DNA from: Sanguinoderma infundibulare
Lineage: Eukaryota > Basidiomycota > Agaricomycetes > Polyporales > Polyporaceae
Assembly (NCBI GenBank): GCA_032821775.1
Contig: JAVLRN010000002.1
Coordinates: forward strand, 2,542,001 to 2,606,000
Length of the DNA: 64,000 bases
Direction: 5' to 3'
Shown here: piece after piece, positions 31,970 through 43,779 of the stretch
Position numbering within the stretch: the stretch's first letter is position 1
How the letters are laid out: each line of letters starts with the position of its first letter
The notes under the pieces: model-generated
Told to the model about the DNA's origin: nothing
What the model saw: only the letters and a program-made list of their open reading frames with translations
The model's database searches: none
Position numbers and translations under genes: made by a program

Positions 31970-34900
31970 CTATTGACGCCGAGCAGGCATGAATGGAATC
32001 GCCCGCTCGGGTAAGGGCACGCCGGCGATCATGCACGAGCGAATGAGCCAGCTCCGAAGACCTTCATACTCTTTACGTTGGCCTGTATCGATGTTCAGGT
32101 CAATACCCAGTAATACAGTACGAGAGGTGGTCAGGAGATAATAGGACGTACTGGAGGAGGGCCATATCATCATCATATACTCAACGCAGGGCGCAAACGT
32201 CTTCGCGACATCGAGCGCGATCAGTAGCGTGGGGTCGGCGTACCACAGTGTCAGAGCCCTAGACGCGTAGGCATCAACGACGCCCGTACGACGAAAGGTC
32301 GACGGAGAGTCACACACCTCGTTATTTGAGACATGAACCAAAACAAAACGAGGCATCTCCGGTTATTATTGCTCGGCACCCCACCCGTGCCCTTGAAGTC
32401 TTGGAGAAAATGTTGCGCAGATCCAAGCATGTACGTCACTAGTGCTTATGCGTGAATGTCTTGATCGATATGGCCGGCGTCCGGAAACACTCACTCCAGC
32501 GTTCAGCCTTGTCTCGGTAGAACAACTGGCCATTCGCACTGCACAACACGTAGTCAGATACACTGATCTCACTTGAAGAAAGTCATCTGATCACTCACGT
32601 CTTCACCTGGGGGATATACCTCTTGAACTCGTTCGAGACGACCATCCGCGTGCTACGCGTCCCGCCGGTCAGCTCATGCGTCCATTCCGTGTCAAGGGCA
32701 GCAAAACGTACTTGAACAAGACTTCCCGCATCTGCGTCATGAACCCGGTGTTGATGCCGCAATCGCACGTATGTCGGTCCAAACAGGCCTCAACGTTGTC
32801 CAGTTCCAGCCACGCGCCCATCGCATACGCGGCCCCATCTCCATCCGATGAACTGGATTCTGAACGCTGGCGCAACGCGCTGTGCCACAGAAGGAGCACG
32901 CGTGTGTACAGCGCCCATATCGAATCCTTTGACAGGGGGACTGTCGTTGTCACGCCCGTCGGGGCGAGGCTCTCCCCCGGGAAGAGGAGGGCATACTGCG
33001 CCAAGGTTTTTCATGAGCACGCCCGACGGTATCAACTCCAGGCGAAAAAATGCACGTACATTGGCTGGATCCTTGATCCACAGGTGCTGCGGCTCTCGGT
33101 CTGTCCCGGCCGTCGTCTTCGTGTTATGGCTGACGGTTAGCATGACAGTCGACCACACGAGCCGTCGGCACTCCTCCTTCTGCATATCGCCTTCGTCCAC
33201 CCCCTTTGGCCACATCGGCGTGCAGGTCCATGTAGGGACCAGATCAGCGGACACGGGCCAATTGCTGCCCAAGAAGTACGAGGAGCATCCGCACTGCCAC
33301 TGCGAGTCGTCCACTGGGGGCGCAAGGGGGTGCATATTGGAATAGTCGGGGACGAGACCGTATTGGGGGTGATGAACAGCGGGAGGGTTGAGGGCGGGTA
33401 CCACATTGTCGAAGGCCAGAGGTGGGGGTGCTGTTTGGACAGAAGGAGCGATGGTGGACACCACGGGAACTTGACCCGGCATGAACACACAGGCACGTGG
33501 ATCGGCGACGTCGAGCGTGGTTAGCGACAGACTTCGAATCAGAGAATCAAGGGTCTTGAACGCCGAGCGGGTCCGGGGCGTGTTCGCCTTCGGGTGTGCT
33601 TGTATCTCAAACATCGCAAGCAGCTATGTAGGATTATTTGGTTTCGCATCAGCGATCGGGAATTTCGACACAGATGGAAAGAAGAGCCTGCCTCACCCAA
33701 GCAGCTTGTACGAGGCCGACATCGATCCAGCCCGAGTTGAGACTCGCATCGAACATGGCGTGAGCCTGGTCAATGAGCTGCAACGCCTTCTCGCGACCCT
33801 TGACGCCTCTCTCTAGTTCCGAGCTCTGGAAGAACGTCGACAGGCCCAACGCACTGAAGATCAAAGCTGGTTGCACCGTCTGCCGGTGGTAAGGGTCCCA
33901 AAATCTTGCGAAAAATCGCGGGATGTTCACAAATGCGAACCAGTGTAACGAGGTCTGAAAGAGGAACCTCAGATCGGAGAAGATAATGTGGATCGTCGCG
34001 TCGCGCATATCCGCAGTCAGGAGAGCCCCCGCCGGAAGGTCAGAGTAGGACGCGAGGAGGGCGTCCCACCAGGTCTCGCGGGTAAATTGGACACCTGGCG
34101 ACGTCGAGACAGTGGAGTCTGAGTCAAGATCGCTTGAATCCTCCTCTTGCTCAATACGTCGTGCGAGCGCAACGGCATCAGGGGGTGCAAATGGGAGATC
34201 AAAGTCGCGGAGTTCGATAGGTTCCAGGTGAAACTGGATGGGCATGGTAACCGTCCCTATTTGGGGTTCTACAGGGATGGCGGGCGTGCGGTGATGATGA
34301 GCAAGTGACAGACCGCTTGGAGGGCCAAAGTTGGCAGTGAAGGTAAGTTGTACCGGTGGATCTGGACGAGTTGGTGGGATCGGCTCCGGGGAAACAGTGG
34401 AAGGCGTTGCATGCACGGACCCCCTGCTAGGCGGGTCCTGGGGGGCTGGTGCGTGCTGCGTCTGCTGTGCCGGGACGGACGAGGGATGGCGACTGGGATG
34501 TTGCGAAGCTTGAGCAGCCTGAGCTTTCTTTCGTTTCTCGTCCTCTTCAACCCTGGAGCGGGTGGTGCGTGTTTTCTTTGGTTCCAACGGAGCAAGGCGG
34601 CGGGAGCCTGGAGTGCGATCCTTACCGCGCCTTCGTGGAGCGGAATCGTATGAGCAGGGACCGGCGGTAGGATCTGCGCGTCTGAGGCAGCCGGAGCACT
34701 CTGGCTTGGTGCCATTACAGCGGACTTTGCGATTGCGACTATGGAAGAGGGCGTCAGTCGATGAAGATACTGACGGGCGCAAGCGGTAGGGCGACACATT
34801 GTAACTCTAGCTTCTACTCGACCTAGCACGCTTACCATTGTAAGCATGCGAGATAAACGCGTTCGCGAGGCTTGCCATGGGCGGTGAGGGGTTGGTCGGC

Positions 34901-35296
34901 GGACAGCTGAATGAGGGATTTGTTGCCCGCAGAATCGGAGAAAGCGTGTCCATCCTTGTGCTGATTCGACGGACCAGAGGCTTGCTTTGGAATCTGGCGC
35001 TTTCCGATAGAGACGGGCATGTCTGTGACGGGCGGGGGGAGGATGGTATCATCCAAAGACGAGGATTCCGAGCGAATAGAAGGAGACAACGCTAGGGGAG
35101 GAACGGTGAGGGAGGGGGTGCTTGAAGCACAGCCGGAGGTTGTTGAAACGGGAGGAGGGCGAGGATCCTGGAGGGCGGGGTCAGACTGCCGGAGGAAGGC
35201 ATTGAAGAGGGATGCGGCGCGGTGAGAAGAATAGGTGGAGGATCTGGGGTCGTCGGGCTGAGGGTGAGGACGGTGAGGAGGGACGTCTGCGGCCAT
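31970..35296 (-). CDS. Zn(II)2Cys6 fungal-type transcription factor
   Basis: A nuclear DNA-binding regulator with a binuclear zinc cluster and a fungal-specific middle homology domain; target genes unknown. The start MAADVPPHRPHPQPDDPRSS at 35296 opens a disordered N-terminal region of about 145 residues. ERVYLACLQ joins RNRKVRCNGTKPECSGC across an intron (34758-34841 region), giving the six cysteines in C-x2-C-x6-C-x6-C-x2-C-x10-C spacing, followed by YDSAPRRRGKDRTPG. The middle domain reads TWWDALLASYSDLPAGALLT, LHWFAFVNIPRFFARFWDPY, LIFSALGLSTFFQSSELERG and GWIDVGLVQAAW, then WSADLVPTWT-type and ECRRLVWSTVMLTVSHNT stretches. The C-terminal part, ALTLWYADPTLLIALDVAKT, is split by several introns and its end at 31970 is the least certain. 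Placing the zinc cluster well inside the protein is common in this basidiomycete subgroup. Confidence 0.87.
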
Positions 35297-35649
35297 TGAA
35301 GAACGGGGTTACTGACATGACAGCGAGGGGTCACCGGTGCACTACTTATGCTTCCGGATGGCTCAGCGGACTCTGGGATGGTGGAGTCCAGCGAGCGCCA
35401 GCGATCTGCACTCGGCTGTGCAACACACGGAGGACATCAGCGTGCGCTGGAAGCGTACCCTCTCGCTGTAACCTCCAGCGTCCTCGCTGTCTCTCCCCCA
35501 GACCAGACTTTGCTCGCATTCTCCACGCATTGCCCTTGCGACCCCTCTCCGACCCGCTCCTTGCGTTCTCGCCCCTTAGGTTGACATTTCTGTCTGTGCC
35601 CAACTTGTTCTTACGCATTGTTGCAAAACGGTCCTCCCTCCTCCGCAAC
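35297..35649. promoter_or_regulatory. Divergent promoter of Zn2Cys6 and HCNGP-like genes
   Basis: 353 bp between the two start codons, so it must serve both genes. Pyrimidine-rich stretches precede the HCNGP-like start at about 35455-35640. No specific site is assigned. Confidence 0.5.
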
Positions 35650-36845
35650 ATGCCCATCCCAGGTCTGTAGAATCCTTATTTATACACTCTCCCTCACTCA
35701 TCCGTCTTTGACAGGTCTTGGCGGCTACGGCGACGACCCACTCAGTGACCATGAAGACCTCCCAACCGGCTCTGTCACCCCTCCAAAACTTATCGTTGAT
35801 GTGAGAGCCTTCACCGCCGCGGTCTAACCAGCCCCGTTTCCCTCTTTGCTCTCCATTCCTTCCTTTTTGGCTAGGGCGTCCAGCTGAACCAACGCCCTCT
35901 TCCGTCTTCAGAAAGTTCGTCTCGTTTTCAGTTTTACGTCGGGATCGCATGCTCAATCACCCTCCTGCTTTGACTCCTGGCATACCTTTCTCTAGGCTTG
36001 AACCGCTCCAGCGCGTCCTCCGGTTCCTCAAAACTGGCTGTTATCATTCGACGCCATGCCCCTGCAAAACCCCATCCAAGGGCTCGCATTTCCGACGACC
36101 AGCCAGATCCTGAACCTGGTCCATCTTCCGTTCCTCAATCCTCCGTCTCCTCACCGTCACAAGATGTTTTCCTTCCTTCAAACCCGGACGAAACTTCGGA
36201 CGAATCGAGGCGCATGCACCAATTCCTTCGTCCCCCACCTATACCAGGTTTGCAGGATTGGGGCATTCCTCCCGAACCGACAGGACCGTGTGATGAGGCA
36301 ATCAAAGTGCGTCGTCTGCCTGCCCGTGTTCGCAACTCATGTTCACCCCTACTCCACCCTTTTCCCACATACGCTCCATGGCCATTCAGGCCAAGGTCGC
36401 CAATTTCCTCGCACTCAAGCGAGATCCACAAAACCCTCGGCATTTCAACGACTCCCTCATGTCAAACCGCGCGTTCCGCAACCCTCACCTATACACCAAG
36501 CTGGTCGAGTTTGTGGACGTCGACGAGCGCACGACCAATTTCCCCAAACATATCTGGGACCCGATGAATGTCAAGGACGAGTGGTACGCAGACCGGATAG
36601 CGGATGCCCAGAAAGCACGCTCCGAAGCGACCTCGGCCTCCCAACTCTCATCCCAGCGCTCTCGTATCGACTTCACCGCCGGTTCGTCCTCGTCCTCCCA
36701 TCGCCAACAGCGCGTGGATGTCGGTAAACATGGCCGCCACCAACCTTACAATTCGTCCAATCGTGGAGGCATACACAAGAGCACGGGGGAAGGCGTTCTG
36801 GGTGGCGGATATGGGAAGGGGAAGGACAGAGGTCGGTGGGGATAA
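35650..36845 (+). CDS. HCNGP/SAP30BP-like protein
   Basis: The family (human SAP30BP) is nuclear and has been linked to transcriptional repression with SAP30 and to pre-mRNA splicing. The first exon MPIP joins, across an intron at about 35662-35715, [15 protein letters not shown], the family's N-terminal signature (Gly-Leu-x-x-Tyr-Gly-Asp-Asp-x-x-Ser-Asp). After [12 protein letters not shown] and a Lys/Pro/Arg-rich stretch comes the conserved block: [97 protein letters not shown]. This matches the HCNGP domain throughout. The tail is Ser/Gly/Lys-rich and ends [10 protein letters not shown]. At least four introns. The function follows from the family only. Confidence 0.92.
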
Positions 36846-37426
36846 GAACATTGTTTATGCTAAGTTGTTCTTTGTTGCAGAAAATTCTGCTCACTTGTGA
36901 CATCCCGTTTCGACTTTCTTGCTATGCATGGGGGAGACTGTCGTTTTTGTTGGTGTAGTGTATCGTGAAACAACAGCCTCGTTTGAAAACTTACATGGCG
37001 CTATCGCATAAAGCCAATCGACGGTGAGCTCTTTCTACGGTAGGAAGATTCGCTTGAGTTTTTGAATGGGCGCTAAATCATCTGCAGGATTACTCGTCAG
37101 ACGAGAATGCTATCTGGATTTGTGCCGCTGCGCCTCAATTGCGGCAAGCCTGGTCAATGATGATCGCGGTAGATGCGGGCTCTGGCGTATTCCCCGACTC
37201 GATCTGGCAAACGCGCGCCGGAGTAACAGCGAGTCAGAGTCCCAAACGGGAAGTGTGACGAAAGTGACGTCTCAGCCGGTAATTACTACATGAGCCGCGG
37301 TGCCGCAGTGCCACGACTCGGACCACCTCCAAGCCACCTCGTGTCTTCCGCACTTTCCACTTCTCTTTCTCCCACAGCGATCCCTCTTCACTCTACTTCT
37401 TCCTCTTACGGCACCTTTCATCGACT
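36846..37426. other. Intergenic, promoter of the coiled-coil gene
   Basis: 581 bp without a supported exon. It includes TGACGTC at about 37264-37270, a CRE/ATF-like half site, and a pyrimidine-rich leader (37340-37420) just before the start codon at 37427. Confidence 0.5.
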
Positions 37427-40400
37427 ATGGCTCCAAGATCGTCCAAGAAGAAGGCCAAGTACACGTATGCTGAGCGTAAGTATACACATTTGGATGTCTT
37501 CGTCAGAAACAATGACTGACCTTTGTATATCTAGGCGTCCTCGGCGCGCTGTCCGACATCCAGAAGGAGCAACGCAAGCATGCAGTTCATATGGCTACTC
37601 TCAGGGCCCATGGTATGTCTCCGAGCACAGTTCCGAACCAACGGTGGTTAGAGTCCGCTGACCTGGCACTGGCCCCTGAACGCAGTGAAAAAGATGGCCG
37701 CTGCACGCAAGGACAAGATGGGTCCCCAGTGGTCTCAGTGGGTCACCCGGACAGTCCAGAGATTGGTGCGTACACGTTGTCTAATCTACTGTCCATCGAT
37801 GTCTATATTCATAATGCCTCAGGCCGACGATGGTATCCTGGACACTTCTGATACTCAGGGCAACGTCTCTTTCACGCGGATCGCCAAGAAGACGTAAGTC
37901 AAAGAGCTGTTTCTCGACGTATGGAATACATGTTGATCTGCTTTTAGGATCACTGCTATCCGTCGCGATTCCCTTGGACCTAACGCGGCATCTTCTGTCA
38001 GTCATGAGCACAAGATCTGGAAGGACGTAACAAAGAGATTCTCGACTGTTGGCGTGAAGCGTCAGAGGAGATCCTCTGCAGTTGGCACTTCTGCTGATGG
38101 TGACGACGACGAAGGCCGACCGCGGAAGCGGCGCGGTCGCAAGTCCTTCTCGGGCTTGACAAAGGCCGAGGTAGCATCCGTCCTCTTTTCCTCTGCTGGA
38201 CGATATAAACTAACGACCTCATAGCTAGAAGCTGAGCTGCGTGCGGCGCTCCAGAGACTTGAAGATGCCGATGAGGATGAACCGATGGATGAGGAGGGCC
38301 TCCGCGAGGAGTTGAAGCTGCGAGAGGAGGAAGTTGTTCGCCTGCGTGGCGAAATTTCGCGACTCAAGGATCAGCGTTCTTCGGACGACATTGGCCCTTC
38401 CTCAAGGCTTGTTACCCCTCCCCCGTTCGTGATATTCTCCTCCTACATTCGGAGCTCAATTGACCGTACCCTTTCATAGAACTCACCGATCAGACCCGTC
38501 TTCAGCCACTACGAGTCGTTCAGCAACCGCCTCCCGAACAGGTGTTCAGGCGCATGGAGTGACGCGCACTCAGTCGGGCTCCCTAATTTCAAACCTTACC
38601 CAACGCCCAACTCCCGAACCGAGCGATTCTGGTTCTCATGACGCTGAAATCGAGGATATGGTCTTTGATAACAGTCAAGGCATGCTATCGAGGCCTGGCA
38701 GCCCAGACCAGGACCGGGACGTCTTCTCACGTTCTCAAACTCGTCAACTCGGACTTGAGACCCCTCCTCAGTCTTCGCCCAACATGCCGACGCATGACTT
38801 CGAAGCTGGACTAGAGCCGGATGTAACTCTCGAAGAGGTACGTGCGCACCCGATGTCTTCATTCCCTACGATCTAACGACTGTCGTAGATCGAATCCTTG
38901 AGGACTGATCTCCACCATCGCGATATGGAACTCGCGGAATTTCTGGAGGATCGTAACTCTCTGCAGAGCACGATTGCTTCCCATGAAGAGCGGCTTGCTC
39001 AGCTCGACACGGAGCTTCAGACCCAATGCGAGGCCCTCGTGATACGCGAGTCACGAGTGGCAGAACTTGTAGCAGCTCTCGAGACTGAGAAAGAGGAAGG
39101 CCGCAATGTGCAAGCTGCTCTCGAGACCTCGCGGGCAGCCCTTCAGGCCGAACAAAAGCGTTATCGCACTCTTGAGAACAAGTACTCAGCGCTCCAAGCT
39201 GAGCTTTCCTCGACTAAGGAGGCGTTCAACACCGTCAAGCACGCGATAGAGACGTCCGAGCTCGAGCAAACAAGGGCGCTTATTGCCTCTACCCAGCAGG
39301 AGTTAGCAGAGACCGCCCGCGCAGCTGAGGCTAGTACCATCTCTCAAGCCGCACTCTCTGCTCGCGCCAAGGGGCTGGAGAGCGATCTCGAGCATTCGCA
39401 AGCGCAGATCCTAGCACTCGCCACCGCCAAGGACGACTTAGAGGCGATGGTCACCACCTCGCAGGCCACTTTGGTGCAGCTTCGTGCGGAACTCGTTCAG
39501 GCCGAGGATCGCTCTGCGTCGGCAATCGCGCAAGTTGAGGATTCGCGGGAGGTCATTGGCGAACTCCGCGTGTCGCACGCGCAGAGCGTGTCTGATGCGG
39601 AGGCCTCTGCGCGAGAGGCCTCCGCATTGAAGATAAACGTCTTGGAACTCCGATCCACTCTGGATGATCTGCGCTCCCAGCTCGAAAATGCGACGACGGA
39701 CACTGATTGCCTCCGTGGACAACTGCAGACGGAGCAGATTTCTCGTCAGGGCGCGGAGGCGGAGCTCACGGTAGCCAAGGCGATCCATGATCGCCTCGTC
39801 GCCGACATCCAGGACAAGACCACGAGGCTGGCGTCTATTACGGAAGAGCTTGAGCAAGCTCAACAGACTGCGAACGACGTGTGCCGCGAGTTCGAGATGC
39901 TGAAGAAGAAGCATGGACGGGACATGGCCGCTTATGCCGAGGAGAAGGCGGCGCTGGGGACCAGCTTGGCGGCGGCGCGCGCCGAAGGTGCAGACCTCTC
40001 CAGGCAGCTCGCGGATTTACGATCAGTGGCCTCTGGTCTGTCGGAGGAGGTGAAGTCGCTGACGGTCGAGAAGGACGACCTTTCGAAGACGCTGGCGGGC
40101 GAGAAGGCGCGCGGCACTCGGCTGGAGAAGGAACTGGCCGTTGCTGTGCGCGACGTCGAGGATGCGGAAGAGGAGATTGCGGAGCTGCGGGAGGCCAAGG
40201 CTGTCGACGAAGCCAGCATCCAGACGTTGAAGGCTGGGTTGGCGCGCCTCCGCAAGCTGCAGATGGATGCGCTCGAAGAAGTGGACAACAAGGTACGTAA
40301 CTCGCACTCGGGTCGTTGGCTGTACGAAAGCTAATTTCCATTGCCACGGATGCAGATGGTCTCGGCGCATACTGCACCTATTCCGGGGCATCGCCGCCGG

Positions 40401-40442
40401 AGCAGCATCGTGCCTCGCTCGAGCGTAGGCTCGCGTGCATAG
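37427..40442 (+). CDS. Long coiled-coil protein with conserved basic N-terminal domain
   Basis: I do not recognise a named family. The start MAPRSSKKKAKYTYAER is basic. Short exons follow: VLGALSDIQKEQRKHAVHMA, VKKMAAARKDKMGPQWSQWV, ADDGILDTSDTQGNVSFTRI, ITAIRRDSLGPNAASSVSHE and HKIWKDVTKRFSTVGVKRQR. This 150-residue part is rich in Lys/Arg with helix-like periodicity and could be a small nucleic-acid-binding or winged-helix-like fold. GRPRKRRGRKS is a strong nuclear-localisation-like stretch. A first short coil (ELRAALQRLEDADEDEPMDE) and a disordered Ser/Thr/Pro region lead to about 470 residues of near-continuous heptad coil (38890-40292). The last exon is the basic tail PIPGHRRRSSIVPRSSVGSR. 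A nuclear structural role is a guess from the NLS-like stretch. Confidence 0.72.
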
Positions 40443-41138
40443 GTCCGAGCATTTTGGTGTGAACGAGGAGGACAATCTAGGAAAGTCTTACTGGCTGTGA
40501 CATCTTTGATGTGATATGTTTTCATCTGCTCATACCGCTGTGATCTACGATGGACTGCTAGTTGTTAGATGTATTATAAGCAACAAATGCACGGTTTGCA
40601 TGGGTTACTTAGCCAAGCACTTGTCGGCGTGATAGAGACATGTTCGGCATGCACCGACTCGGGCATGGTCCGGCATTGCTGTGGCTATGCGTATCCGAAT
40701 CCTCTCATCCCGTTCAGTATGACAGCCACACGACTCGAAGCCTTTTCCACCAACGGATACATTTACACGTCATGAAACACCCTGTCAAGAAATACAGGGG
40801 ACTACTTGTGACATGCTGATAGCGTACGTCTTCCTCACGATCTCGAATATCGGTTTACCTGACCTGTCATTCTGTCGCGCTTGGTCTTCAGAATACCCCC
40901 CTATCCTTCAATGACTCTCGGCACGATCGTGGGGCCACCACTGGCAGTGGCATCTGTCAACAGTCAACATGGCGGTTAGCAGGCCTCAAGTACCGGGTCG
41001 CTTCTTCCTTGACGTGCGATAACTTGCACTCCGCCGCTGCCCACCTCGTCGCGACTCGCTGCCACCGCCCGTCACTGCTCGAGCATCTTCGTGCCTTGAC
41101 GCGAAGTCCATTCCTTCGAGGAGGTCGCTTGGCCACAT
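40443..41138. other. Intergenic region
   Basis: 696 bp between the coiled-coil gene and the DUF6533 gene. It has no supported exon; the upstream end of the DUF6533 gene may extend into it. Confidence 0.5.
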
Positions 41139-42701
41139 ATGGCGTCGGAGGTAATCCTGTTTCGTCGGTTTGAAGTCGGGGCGAGAAGTGAGTATCGGCC
41201 GCAGCTCGGTGAGACTGGGAAATTGATTGCCTGCGGATTCATCTAGCGCTGTTTCTGTACGACTATCTTCTCACTTTCGAGGAGGAAGTCGAGTACTTCT
41301 GGCGCAGTCGGCTCACCATCGCCACGCTCCTCTTCTTTGCCAATCGCTACACCAATATAGCGATAGCGATTTTGGACATAATAACGTTGTTGATCGAGAC
41401 GGATAACAATATTGTGAGTACTTCAATGCCAGGCAGCGTTTTCCTAGCTGAAGACAACCGTTTCTTGCGTTAGATGTGGGTTGTGTATTACCAGCGATCA
41501 TATCCTGCGATGGATGACACCAGATTTAGGTGTAACGTGCTAGAAAAACTCATCGAAGCCGGGTTCGTACTAGGGCAAGTTTGGTTATCATGTAAGTGGA
41601 ATTCCGTGGCTATCTCACCCGATGCACGTCGTAATTCCTTCGCTCGGTAGTATTCACTACCATGCGGATGTACGCAGTCACTAACCGTACATGGACGTTG
41701 ACCGTTGTAGTGTTCTTCATCTCCATGCTATCTCCTGCTACCAGTGTGGTAGGTAATGATCTCTCGAGAGCATGACCAGCCTCGAAAACTAATCTTGCGG
41801 ACCGTAGTACACATATGTCAACTCCGTGGGCTTGGCCGCGGCCCCGCTTCTCCCCGGTTGCCGACTTCGATTCCTTATATCGTCATATTCGTACAATAAG
41901 TGAGTAAGTTCGATCCCAATGATGTACCCGTTGACATTCTATCTATATAGTCGTACGTGACTTCCGTATCCCATGAAGAAATTCCCATTGAGGCCCTGCA
42001 GTCGTGATAGTTATTCGTACGGCCATGGTCTTCTCTGATTTGCTTGTTATCCTCGCTGTGAGCAAGACAGCGGGCCTTCCCTGGAAACGGCCGAATACGA
42101 GCCCCCATATGCTCCCACTGACAGCGTCCCTGTTGAAAAGCAGTAAGTGACCGTGGTTTTTCTTCGGGCAAGCACACTCATGATCGCCTTAGGCATGTTG
42201 TTCTTCATGTGGGGAAATTTTTACTGACTCGTCTTCGTACCTGCGCCTCACGTTTATTATCACGGATAGTGGCCTAGCCTTGCTCAATTGCTCCCAAATC
42301 GTCGTCTCAGCATTGCAGGTGAGTTATGTTTTTCCCGAACTGCCACTGTTCCGCTCTAATTGCCCTTTAGGCTCCTTTGCCAGTTGCACCCTTCCTTTCG
42401 CCGTACGTTTCATAGTTTTAGCTATAGTCACGACTCTGACATGCTTTGCCATAGCCTCACTTCGATATTCATCACCCGCATGCTCATGTCTCTCAGACGC
42501 GCTGACCGAATGTTGGACGATGACTTCCTGTCACTCTTCGCTGAGGACATTACTCGTCCCATGCATTTTGTTACTAGTCTGGACTCTTCCAACCAAGAGG
42601 TCAGCGTCGATAATGTATATGGCTCACGGCATCCTGGATCTTCGTCACCAGTCCGCGTCAGCCTTGCCAGTCAGAGAACACCCTGTAACTGGGTGGCATA
42701 A
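41139..42701 (+). CDS. DUF6533-type multi-pass membrane protein
   Basis: DUF6533 proteins are a large Agaricomycete family of about seven-helix membrane proteins of unknown function. The signature LFLYDYLLTFEEEVEYFWRS with LTIATLLFFANRY is clear at about 41246-41350. The next exons give MWVVYYQRSYPAMDDTRFRC, VLEKLIEAGFVLGQVWLS, LFTTMRMYAVTNRTWTLTVV, VNSVGLAAAPLLPGC, IVIRTAMVFSDLLVILAVSK, GLALLNCSQIVVSAL and APLPVAPFLSP. The final exon LTSIFITRMLMSLRRADRML plus an acidic tail ends at 42701, the usual C-terminus of the family. There are about nine short exons. The join near 41900-42000 and one near 42210-42270 do not resolve to clean consensus splice sites, so the copy may be slightly decayed. 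The start is uncertain. Confidence 0.7.
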
Positions 42702-43779
42702 CTCCTTTCCGACATCCTCCTGACTACTGGGATCGGGTTCGAACTCGACATCGCAACTACACCTATCGTATTATTTGCCCTGTTCCGCGATGTCCCCGCT
42801 ATCGTTACCGTAATGTCTTATCAATCGGAGCTCGATGAATTTAGTGTTAATTATTACTCAAGGACATTTGGATGAAGGGACGGACTCACGGCTCTGACCT
42901 GCTAGTGCGTAGCAGCTGGCAAAAACCTGTGATATAAACACATCCCTCCCATATGGATGAAGTCTTAAACGTATGTAATTCTGCAACAGCAGCATACGAT
43001 TAGAAGGTTAAGCCGAAGAAGAGGACTCTCAGGGCCAGAGCACGCTCCGTCAGACTTCAGGTAACGGGTTTCTCTGAGATGTGCAGTGGTATCTGTAAGG
43101 GTTTCGTACGTCATACTTCAAAGGGACACTGGACGTCTTGTCGCTGTTAAAGTGCATCGAGCTGCGGATCGTTCGTCTCCCATCCAGCGTTGCCGTAACA
43201 GCACGCCGAAACCGTCTGCTTTTCTTCGCTTCACTGACGAGTTTCGGCAACAACGGTCAACACGGGGGGAGATCCTGACAGTGAATGCCGTCAACCACGT
43301 TCACACGTCCACATTTCCGATCCGTGTTCTCGTCAGGCTGGGCAGTTGATGGGCAAATCGGTCACCAATAAGGATGGCGTGGGTTTGGAGAGTTGCTTCT
43401 GCTTTCCACCACCATCTTGCTGGCTTATTCACACCTCGGGCCCTCATCTTGACTGCTCTCAACACATGCATGCCCTGGACGCCGGGAAGGTGATCTTCAT
43501 CTAGTCGCCGTTGCTATGACGTTCTGTAGGAATTGCTCTGTCGCTCCAGCTCAACAGACTGCAAGAGGAGAACAGAGGTGGTAGATTTGCACAACACTCT
43601 AGCGGCGGCGGCACGGGGAAGACGGGAGTTGAGGCAGCCAGTGGAAGCTGGCTTGGAGCCCTTTTGGAGCCATTCCAGGAAATCCCAACTCCGGGTCACG
43701 CGTGACCGTTCGTCACGGTCCAGGCATCGCGTCTCGGATTCGGTTGTCTCCACCACCACCACCGTCGTCGGCGGCGACG
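42702..43779. other. Intergenic, upstream of the Num1-like gene
   Basis: 1.08 kb without a supported exon. The open frames present (for example 43086-43349) show no recognised motif. The part after 43500 probably holds the promoter and 5' UTR of the Num1-like gene, whose frame is open upstream to 43702 without good conservation. Confidence 0.5.

Noticed and set aside
42200..42270. In-frame stop after MLFFMWGNFY as proof that the DUF6533 gene is broken
   Set aside because: The conserved GLALLNCSQIVVSAL, APLPVAPFLSP and LTSIFITRMLMSLRRADR exons continue downstream, so an intron here is more likely than a disabling stop, although the donor is weak.
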